This document shows, one piece after another, positions 57,688 through 64,000 of a DNA stretch of 64,000 bases (positions are counted from its first letter, which is position 1; each line of letters opens with the position of its first letter). The notes below the pieces were generated by a model. It was not told the origin of the DNA, did no database searches, and saw only the letters and a program-made list of their open reading frames with translations. Source of the DNA: Streptomyces bluensis (lineage in GTDB: Bacteria; Actinomycetota; Actinomycetes; Streptomycetales; Streptomycetaceae). A program made the position numbers and the translations under genes. The DNA is taken from positions 248,001 to 312,000 of the forward strand of contig NZ_BMVM01000006.1 of NCBI RefSeq assembly GCF_014650715.1, in the 5' to 3' direction.

Positions 57688-58141
57688 GGGTTTCGCGTCT
57701 CGGGGTTCGCGCCTCGGGGGTTCGCGTCGCCCGCGGTGGGTTCGTGGGTCGGGGGCGCGCCGGGAGGTCTCCGTCCTCGGTCCGGCGGATCTGTGGGGGA
57801 GTCGGGTACTCGGCGCCGGACGCCGGCCGCTGCGGGCGGACACCTCCCGGCACACCCCCTTCTGCGCGTACGCGGCCGCGGGTGCTTCGTGGCGACGGTG
57901 CGTTGTGATGCCGGGTGCGCGCCCGTGCCTTGAGGGGCGCGGGGAACTGCGCGACAAGCCCCAACGAAACCCGCACCCGCCCACCGGCAGAACTCGGCAG
58001 ACGAGACTCACAACCCACCGGCGATCACGACAAATCGGTGCGTCCGCAGGAGAGAGTTTTACGACTCGGACAAACGACCTGGCGGCAAGCCGCACCTACC
58101 GTGGTCATGAACGTACGTTTCGAACATGGAAGGGCCGGACC
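57688..58141. other. 454-bp intergenic region with dispersed repeat
   Basis: No convincing gene. It opens with imperfect TTCGCG(T/C)CTCGGGG units just after the pucR-type stop. At about 57934-57965 stands GGGGCGCGGGGAACTGCGCG, continuing as ACAAGCCCC. I recognise this hairpin-forming sequence as one repeated many times in Streptomyces chromosomes. The promoter for the following aldehyde dehydrogenase must lie near its end. Confidence 0.5.
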
Positions 58142-59587
58142 ATGACTGCCACCCACGCCTTCTGGCTCGCCGGTCGCCAGGCGACCGGCGACACCGGCAT
58201 CGATGTCACCTCGCCGTGGGACGGCCGACTCGTCGGTCACGTCAGCGTGCCGACCGACGCCCAGGTGGAGGAGGCCGTGGCCGCCGCGTACGCCGTGCGC
58301 GACGAGTTCGCCGCCACCCCCGCCCACGTACGCGCCGCTGCCCTGGACCATGTGAGCCGGCGGCTGGTCGAGCGGTCCGAGGAGATCGCGCGGCTCATCT
58401 CGGCCGAGAACGGCAAGCCGGTCAAGTGGGCCCGCGGTGAGGTGGGGCGGGCCGTGTCGGTGTTCCGGTTCGCGGCCGAGGAGGCGCGGCGGTTCAACGG
58501 CGGCGAGGCCCAGCGGCTGGACACGGACGCCGGGGGCCAGGGGCGGCTCGCCTTCACGCGGCGGTTCCCGAAAGGTGTCGTGCTCGGCATCGCGCCCTTC
58601 AACTTCCCGCTCAACCTGTGCGCCCACAAGGTCGCGCCGGCGCTCGCGGTCGGTACGCCGATCATTCTGAAGCCCGCGCCCGCGACGCCGCTGTCCGCGC
58701 TCCTCATCGGGGAACTGCTCGCCGAGACGGAACTGCCGGCGGGATCGTGGAGCGTGCTGCCCGTGCCGAACGAGCGGATGCCCTCGCTCGTGCAGGACGA
58801 GCGGCTGCCGGTCATCTCGTTCACCGGGTCCGACAAGGTCGGCTACGCGATCATGGACTCGGTGCCGCGCAAGCACTGCACCCTGGAGCTGGGGGGCAAC
58901 GGCGCCGCCGTCGTCCTCGCGGACTATGCGAGCGACGAGGACCTGGACTGGGCGGCCACGCGTATCGCCACCTTCTCCAACTACCAGGGCGGGCAGTCCT
59001 GCATCTCCGTGCAGCGGGTGATCGCGGACGCGGAGGTGTACGAGCGGCTGGTGCCGCGGATCGTCGCCGCCGTCGAGGCTCAGGTGACGGGGGACCCGTC
59101 CGACGACGCGACGGATGTCGGGCCGCTGGTGAGTGAGGACGCCGCGCGGCGGGTGGAGGCCTGGGTCGAGGAGGCCGTCGGGGCGGGGGCCCGGCTGCTG
59201 ACCGGAGGGAAGCGGGACGGGGCCTCGTACGCGCCGACCGTGCTCGCCGAGGTGCCGGCGAACGTCACGATCTCGTGCGAGGAGGTCTTCGGGCCCGTAC
59301 TCGCCGTACAGCGGGTGGAGGGGGAGGCGAGCGCCTTCGCCGCTGTCAACGAGTCCAAGTACGGGCTGCAGGCCGGTGTGTTCACGCATGACCTGCAGAC
59401 CGCGTTCCGGGCGCACCGGGCTCTGGAGGTGGGCGGTGTGGTGATCGGGGACGTGCCGTCCTACCGTGCCGACCAGATGCCGTACGGCGGTGTGAAGCAG
59501 TCCGGTGTCGGGCGTGAGGGCGTGAAGTTCGCGATGGACGACTACACGTACGAGCGGGTCATGGTGCTGACGGGGATTCAGCTCTGA
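58142..59587 (+). CDS. Aldehyde dehydrogenase family protein (semialdehyde type)
   Basis: 481-residue NAD(P)+ enzyme. Catalytic C287 is in YQGGQSCISVQRV, the base glutamate in CTLELGGNGAAVV, and the oxyanion asparagine in APFNFPLNL. The NFP and GNG variants set it apart from the two aminobutyraldehyde-type enzymes in this window and resemble glyceraldehyde-3-phosphate (non-phosphorylating)/succinate- or glycolaldehyde-type dehydrogenases. ATG 58142 lies a few bases after GGAAGGG. Next to the PucR regulator, it may finish GABA use by oxidising succinate semialdehyde. Substrate uncertain. Confidence 0.82.
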   Translation: MTATHAFWLAGRQATGDTGIDVTSPWDGRLVGHVSVPTDAQVEEAVAAAYAVRDEFAATPAHVRAAALDHVSRRLVERSEEIARLISAENGKPVKWARGEVGRAVSVFRFAAEEARRFNGGEAQRLDTDAGGQGRLAFTRRFPKGVVLGIAPFNFPLNLCAHKVAPALAVGTPIILKPAPATPLSALLIGELLAETELPAGSWSVLPVPNERMPSLVQDERLPVISFTGSDKVGYAIMDSVPRKHCTLELGGNGAAVVLADYASDEDLDWAATRIATFSNYQGGQSCISVQRVIADAEVYERLVPRIVAAVEAQVTGDPSDDATDVGPLVSEDAARRVEAWVEEAVGAGARLLTGGKRDGASYAPTVLAEVPANVTISCEEVFGPVLAVQRVEGEASAFAAVNESKYGLQAGVFTHDLQTAFRAHRALEVGGVVIGDVPSYRADQMPYGGVKQSGVGREGVKFAMDDYTYERVMVLTGIQL

Positions 59588-59607
59588 CCGGATTCAGCTC
59601 TGACCGG

Positions 59608-62514
59608 TCACACGACAGCTCGATTCTCTTCGTGACGAACGAAGCCGACGCGCGCGAGCCGTAGCGGCCCGCGCAGCTTCAGGTGGACGTCGTGCACGCC
59701 GGTGGCCGCGATCCCGGCGCTCAGGGTGGTGTAGTCGTACGGTCCGGCGGTGGGGGAGAGGTTCAGGACCGCCAGGACCGGGCCACCGTTGAGGGAGAAC
59801 TCGACGGCGCCCTCGCCCGACGCCTCCAGGGTCACTTCGGCGACCCCCTCTCCGAAGTCGCAGTCGTGGAAGAGGAGTTCACCCGCGCCGTCGGCGACGG
59901 GCGTGACCGCGTCTCCTGACGTCTTCGTACGGTCGACGATCTGCGTGCCCCGCTGGTCGTCGAAGTCGGCGGCGTTCAGGCCGAGTTCGACGACCGGGCG
60001 GGGAACGGCCGGGGTGCCGTCGAGGTCGATCGTGGTGGTCAGGCGGGTGTCCTCGCTGGAGGCCCCCACGAGAAGCTCGTAGGCGCCGGGTTCCCGGCGG
60101 TGACGGCTGTGGGCCACGTCCCAGAACGCGAAGGCGGTCAGGGGGAGGTGGAAGGTCAGGTCCGTCGAGGCGCCGGGGGCGAGCGTGACGCGGCGGTGGG
60201 CGGCCAGTTCCCGGCGGGGGCGCGGGACCGACGGGTTCACGGCCCTGAGGTAGAGCTGAGGCACCTCGTCCGCTGTGCGCCCGCTCGTGTTGGTGAGCGT
60301 GAACGTCACCTTCACCTCGTCGCCGGTCACCCGGTGGGTGAGGTTCTCGTACGCGAATCCCGCGTACGACAGGCCGTGGCCGAAGGGGAACAGGGGCGTG
60401 CCCTCGAAGTACAGGTACGTCTGGCGACTGCCGATCACGTCGTAGTCGAGCAGGTCGGGCAGGTCCGAGTCGGCGGCGTACCAGGTCTGCGGGAGGCGGC
60501 CCGCGGGAGAGACGTCCCCGGCGAGGACGCGGGCCAGGGCGGTGCCCGCCGCCTGGCCGCCGTGCGCGGTCCACAGGACGGCCCGGAGATCCTCATGGTC
60601 CACGGCGTAGGGGTAGGACGAGGTCAGGACCAGGGCCGTGTCCGGGTTCGCGGCGCGGGCGGCACGGAGCAGACGCTCCTGGTGCTCCGGGAGGCGGAGT
60701 GTGGTGCGGTCCTGCGTTTCGCGGCCGTTGATGTGCGGGTCGTTGCCCGCCACCACCACAACGGCGTCCGCCTCGGACGCGGCCCTCGCGACGCAGTCCT
60801 CGCCGCGTTCGGTCACGACCAGGGTGAAGATCTCGCCGTTTCCTTCGGCAACCTTCACTCCGTCCGCGGCGACAGAGACGTACAGGCCCGTCCCCATGTG
60901 CCGGAGGAGGTGACCGTCCTCATGGGAGTCATGGGAGTCATGGGGCCCACGGGAGCCATGGGATTCATGGCGTTCCAGGCGGAACGTCTCCTGTACGACC
61001 CAGCCGCCCGGCTGGTCCGCGGAAGCGCGTACGTAACCGTCGTCGGCGACCGAGAGGTAGCGGCCGTCCGGGGCGCGCAGCGTGAGGACGCCGTCGCCCC
61101 AGTCGACGAGGGCGAGGACGGTGCCGGTCGTGTCGGTGGTCAGCGGGGGGAGGTCCGTGCGGCCCGCGAGGAGCGCGGGGTCGAGGGCGCCCTCCGCGCC
61201 GCGTGCCTCGTCGGGCGCGTCGACATCCTCCGGCACCGCGAGGTACGTCCCTGCCGAGGTCCTGAGGCGGATCCGGTCCACGCCCTCGGCGAAGGTGACG
61301 CGCTCCGCGCCGAAACGCTCGTACAGGCCCTCCAACGGGGTGGTGCGGTGGATGAGCGTGCCGCTGTACCAGTCGAGCTTGCACTCGTCGGCGAGGAGGC
61401 CGACGACCGCGATGCGGGTGTCCTCGGGGAGCGGAAGCAGGTCGTCGTCGTTCTTGAGCAGGACGATCGCCTGCTCGGCCGCCTCCTCGGCCAGCGCGCG
61501 GTGGGCCGGGGTGTCGAAGTCCCGGATGTCGGCGTGGGGGCCGGATCCGGGGTCGAACTCGCCCAGCCGGAAGCGGACCGAGAGCTGGCGGCGGACCGCC
61601 CGGTCGATGTCGTCCTCGGTCAGCAGGCCCCGGGCCAGGGCGCCCCGGACGCGTTCGACGGTCTTCGAGTTGTCCGTGCCGTGGTCGGTGAAGCTGTCGA
61701 CGCCGGCGCGGAGCGCGGCCGCCGTGGCCTCCTCGTGGGTGTCGAAGTAGTGCTCCGAGTCGACCAGGTTCGAGGGCGCGCCCGCGTCCGAGCAGACGAG
61801 GAGGTCCTCGTCGGTCCAGGTGCGCAGGTGTTCCCTCAGGTACGGCGACACGTGGTTGGGACGTCCGTTGACCAGGTTGTACGCGGGCATCACCCCGGCC
61901 ACCGCACCCGCCCGCACGGTCTCGTGGAAGGCGCGCAGGTCGTACTCGTGCAGGACGCGCGGGCGGACCGAGGAGGAACTGGTGTCCCGGTGCGTCTCGT
62001 TGTTGTGCGCCAGCCAGTGCTTGAGGACCGGGGCGGTGCGCCAGTACGCCGGGTGGTCGCCGCGCAGGCCCCGCGTGTACGCCGTCGCGATGGCCGACGT
62101 CAGTTTCGGGTCCTCGGAGTAGCCCTCCTCGCCCCGGCCCCACAGGGGGTGCCGCAGCAGGTTCACCGTGGGCGCCCAGACGTTGAGGCCGACGCGGTCG
62201 TCCCGGGCCCGCATGGCGCGGACCTCGGCCGACACCGCCTCGCCGACGCGGCGTACGAGGTCCTCGTTCCAGGTCGCGCCCAGCCCGACCGCCTGCGGGA
62301 ACACCGTGGCGGGACCCATCCACGCCACGCCGTGCAACGCCTCCTGACCGGTGCGGAACGCGGCGATCCCCAGGCGCTCGACGGCTGGTGCGAACTGGTG
62401 CAGGAACGCGATCCGTTCGTCGAGGGTGAGCCGCCCGAGAAGGTCGTCGATGCGCTTCGCGAGAGGCAGCTGCGGATCGCGGAAAGGCGGCGTGGGCGGC
62501 GTCTGTGCGGTCAC
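59608..62514 (-). CDS. GH3 beta-glycosidase with fascin-like insert and C-terminal CBM-like domain
   Basis: 968-residue glycoside hydrolase, no signal peptide. N-terminal (alpha/beta)8 barrel: RHPLWGRGEEGYSEDP, VLKHWLAHNNETHRD and nucleophile D243 in LLVCSDAGAPSNL. The alpha/beta sandwich follows (QAIVLLKNDDDLLPL, VVVVAGNDPHINGRE). A fascin-like beta-trefoil piece is inserted at about 405-545 (LRTSAGTYLAVPEDVD and GRYLSVADDGYVRASADQPGG), with a HDSHDSHE repeat. A fibronectin-like domain and a CBM6-type sandwich (about 835-960) end it. Likely beta-glucosidase or beta-xylosidase. A LacI-type operator lies upstream. Confidence 0.88.
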   Translation of the reverse strand: MTAQTPPTPPFRDPQLPLAKRIDDLLGRLTLDERIAFLHQFAPAVERLGIAAFRTGQEALHGVAWMGPATVFPQAVGLGATWNEDLVRRVGEAVSAEVRAMRARDDRVGLNVWAPTVNLLRHPLWGRGEEGYSEDPKLTSAIATAYTRGLRGDHPAYWRTAPVLKHWLAHNNETHRDTSSSSVRPRVLHEYDLRAFHETVRAGAVAGVMPAYNLVNGRPNHVSPYLREHLRTWTDEDLLVCSDAGAPSNLVDSEHYFDTHEEATAAALRAGVDSFTDHGTDNSKTVERVRGALARGLLTEDDIDRAVRRQLSVRFRLGEFDPGSGPHADIRDFDTPAHRALAEEAAEQAIVLLKNDDDLLPLPEDTRIAVVGLLADECKLDWYSGTLIHRTTPLEGLYERFGAERVTFAEGVDRIRLRTSAGTYLAVPEDVDAPDEARGAEGALDPALLAGRTDLPPLTTDTTGTVLALVDWGDGVLTLRAPDGRYLSVADDGYVRASADQPGGWVVQETFRLERHESHGSRGPHDSHDSHEDGHLLRHMGTGLYVSVAADGVKVAEGNGEIFTLVVTERGEDCVARAASEADAVVVVAGNDPHINGRETQDRTTLRLPEHQERLLRAARAANPDTALVLTSSYPYAVDHEDLRAVLWTAHGGQAAGTALARVLAGDVSPAGRLPQTWYAADSDLPDLLDYDVIGSRQTYLYFEGTPLFPFGHGLSYAGFAYENLTHRVTGDEVKVTFTLTNTSGRTADEVPQLYLRAVNPSVPRPRRELAAHRRVTLAPGASTDLTFHLPLTAFAFWDVAHSRHRREPGAYELLVGASSEDTRLTTTIDLDGTPAVPRPVVELGLNAADFDDQRGTQIVDRTKTSGDAVTPVADGAGELLFHDCDFGEGVAEVTLEASGEGAVEFSLNGGPVLAVLNLSPTAGPYDYTTLSAGIAATGVHDVHLKLRGPLRLARVGFVRHEENRAVV

Positions 62515-62551
62515 GATGAGGGTCCCTTTGCGGTGGAGCGGCGAGGGGCTT

Positions 62552-62565
62552 TCGAAGCGCTTCGA
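62552..62565. promoter_or_regulatory. LacI-type operator, GH3 side
   Basis: TCGAAGCGCTTCGA, a perfect palindrome with the central CG and GAAGCGCTTC core typical of LacI-family sites, 38 bp upstream of the GH3 start. Confidence 0.75.
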
Positions 62566-62755
62566 TGCTCATTCGACCCGAGGGCGGGTGTCAAGAGACC
62601 AAGGCGCAACAGATTCGTTTCCGCACCGTCATATACAAGGCGGGAACTGATCGTTCCGCTCCCTTGTGCCTCCGGTACGCCTCCGGTAAGCCTCCGAGGA
62701 ATTGCGGAATCGACCCTTGTGCGGCCCCACGCGTTCACTTAACCTCGCAGCAACA

Positions 62756-62769
62756 TCGAAGCGCTTCGA
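62756..62769. promoter_or_regulatory. LacI-type operator, binding-protein side
   Basis: A second identical TCGAAGCGCTTCGA, 143 bp upstream of the solute-binding protein. The two sites are 204 bp apart and could be bridged by one tetrameric repressor. Confidence 0.75.
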
Positions 62770-62911
62770 CTGCGGAGGACGCGCCTCGCGTGCTCACACA
62801 CCTCCGACGTTCACCGCTTCAGCACAGCCAGTTCCACTCAAGACACCGCAGCCGACGGCTTCGCCGCCGTGTGTCCTGGTGTGCGCCATGAAGGCATGAA
62901 GGGTTGACGCA

Positions 62912-64000
62912 ATGACGCCGAACTCCGCCACTTCCGCTCCGAGCCGGAGAAGCTTCCTCGCCTCCACGGCGGTCGCCGCAGCAGCGGTGGCCGGCGGAGC
63001 GCCGCTGCTGTCCGCCTGCGGCGGCTCGCAGTCGGGCAGCAAGGACGGCACCACCTCGGGGAAGGACGCGGCGAAGATCCTCCCGGCGTACGTGGCGTCG
63101 ACCGTCGTGGCGCCCGACATCCCGGCGAAGAACGGATCGGCGGCCGGCTTCAGCAAGGCCATCCCCACCGCGGACCTGAAGACCTCGGTGACGAAGAAGC
63201 TGGGCAGCGGCGGCAGGCTCAGGATCATGTCCCCGTTCTGGGGGACCCCGCCGAAGGGCGACAACCCGTACTACAAGGCCATGAACGAGGCCATCGGCGT
63301 CGACGTCACCTGGCAGAACCAGGACGGCGTCACGTACGACGAGAAGCTCGGCGCGGTCCTCGCCTCCAGCGAGATCCCCGATGTCGTGGTCGTGCCCGGC
63401 TGGAACCTCAACGGCAAGATCCCCGGCGCCATCAACGCCAAGTTCGCCGACCTCGGCCCCTACCTGTCCGGCGACAAGGTCAGGGACTACCCGAACCTCG
63501 CCGCCGTCCCCACCGAGGCATGGCAGCGCGGGATCTTCGGCGGGCAGCTCCGCGCGATCCCGTTCCCCGCCCCGTATGTCACCGACATCGCGCCCCTGTA
63601 CCGCAAGGACCTCTTCGACAAGAAGGGGTACAGCGTCCCGACGAGCCCCGACGACTTCCTGTCCTGGGCGAAGGAGGCCACCGACGCCAGGTCGAAGGTC
63701 TGGGCGTGCGACGACATGAAGTGGACGGCGTTCAACGTGTTCGGCGTCCTGTCGGGCAGCGACAAGGCGCTGTGGTGGAACATGGACGGCGGCAAGCTCG
63801 TCAACCGCATCGAGACCGAGGAGTACCTCGAAGCCCTGGAGTGGACGCGCAAGCTGTACGCGGCCAAGGTGGTGCACCCGGACGCGGTCTCCGGCAAGGC
63901 GGGTGGCAACGCGGGCAACCGCCTCACCTCCGGGCAGGTGCTCGTCTACAGCCAGAACATCTCCGACTGGTGGGGCAAGACGGCCGAACAGCGCACCCAG
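62912..64000 (+). CDS. Sugar-binding lipoprotein of an ABC transporter (3' end outside window)
   Basis: Open to the end of the window, 363 codons visible. A Tat-type lipoprotein signal (SRRSFLASTAVAAAAVAGGA, RR at 12-13) ends at LSAC with C36. The mature protein is a large extracellular solute-binding protein: IMSPFWGTPPKGDNPYYKAM, VVVVPGWNLNGKIPGAINAK, FPAPYVTDIAPLYRKDLFDKKGY. It resembles LipO/YtcQ-type oligosaccharide-binding proteins. It shares a LacI-type operator with the divergent GH3 enzyme, so it probably imports the beta-linked oligosaccharide that enzyme cleaves. Permease genes are expected just beyond the window. Confidence 0.88.
   Translation, partial: MTPNSATSAPSRRSFLASTAVAAAAVAGGAPLLSACGGSQSGSKDGTTSGKDAAKILPAYVASTVVAPDIPAKNGSAAGFSKAIPTADLKTSVTKKLGSGGRLRIMSPFWGTPPKGDNPYYKAMNEAIGVDVTWQNQDGVTYDEKLGAVLASSEIPDVVVVPGWNLNGKIPGAINAKFADLGPYLSGDKVRDYPNLAAVPTEAWQRGIFGGQLRAIPFPAPYVTDIAPLYRKDLFDKKGYSVPTSPDDFLSWAKEATDARSKVWACDDMKWTAFNVFGVLSGSDKALWWNMDGGKLVNRIETEEYLEALEWTRKLYAAKVVHPDAVSGKAGGNAGNRLTSGQVLVYSQNISDWWGKTAEQRTQ

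Larger units (their letters stand above)
62515..62911. other. Divergent control region between GH3 and sugar-binding genes
   Basis: 397 bp without a gene. It holds two copies of the same perfect 14-bp palindrome, one near each gene, and locally AT-richer sequence between them where both promoters must lie. No further elements were identified. Confidence 0.6.

Noticed and set aside
1..64000. CRISPR arrays, tRNA and rRNA genes
   Set aside because: No regularly spaced 25-40 bp repeats with unique spacers and no tRNA TPsiC-type or rRNA sequences were seen. The tandem repeats found are short coding or intergenic repeats.

Overview
The window is chromosomal DNA from a Streptomyces-type actinomycete. 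The evidence is very high G+C with strongly G/C-ending codons, frequent GTG starts, the rpsB-tsf-pyrH-frr-cdsA order, a mycothiol-enzyme family protein, an LAETG sortase substrate, sugar ABC operons that lack their own ATPase, and an almost complete absence of TTA codons.

Layout. 1-6.3 kb: housekeeping genes rpsB (5' end missing), tsf, pyrH, frr, cdsA, a degenerate Nudix-like protein and rlmN. 6.3-10.3 kb: a TPP riboswitch followed by a thiamine/thiamine-precursor ABC importer (thiB-thiP-thiQ). 10.3-16.1 kb: a mycothiol-dependent isomerase-like protein, an LAETG wall-anchored protein, a LOG-family protein with a 181-bp foldback MITE just upstream of it, a VOC protein and an ABC exporter pair. 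16.3-19.9 kb: an amine transaminase, an Lrp/AsnC regulator and an aldehyde dehydrogenase, probably for putrescine use. 20-27.4 kb: a HIT protein, a glycogen-debranching-like glycosidase, and a divergent LacI regulator with a sugar ABC importer. 27.6-30.2 kb: a compact three-gene operon (membrane protein, cupin-like protein, IMPase-family phosphatase). 30.2-31.5 kb: an ArsB/SLC13-type permease. 31.7-37.7 kb: a 1984-residue TIR / phosphoesterase-like / NACHT / pentapeptide / WD40 protein, a candidate anti-phage or self/non-self STAND NTPase. 37.7-42.5 kb: a beta-lactamase-fold serine hydrolase, a glycerophosphodiesterase, adenosine deaminase, a DUF4190-like protein and a NADAR protein. 42.7-59.6 kb: polyamine/GABA catabolism (aldehyde dehydrogenase, PotD-A-B-C importer, FAD amine oxidase, GabT, a PucR regulator, another aldehyde dehydrogenase), interrupted by a PAP2 phosphatase, two gene remnants and a TraD-like ATPase. 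59.6-64 kb: a GH3 glycosidase divergent from a sugar-binding lipoprotein that runs off the end, with a matching LacI-type operator in front of each.

How the genes work together. The polyamine genes on both sides suggest one catabolic region: import by PotABCD, deamination by the FAD oxidase and transaminases, oxidation by the aldehyde dehydrogenases, and entry into central metabolism through GabT. Between about 20 and 42 kb lie carbohydrate genes and the STAND NTPase. The most striking item is that TIR-NACHT-WD40 gene. It carries the only in-frame TTA codon I noticed in the window, five codons after the putative catalytic glutamate, which suggests that its translation depends on the developmental tRNA bldA.
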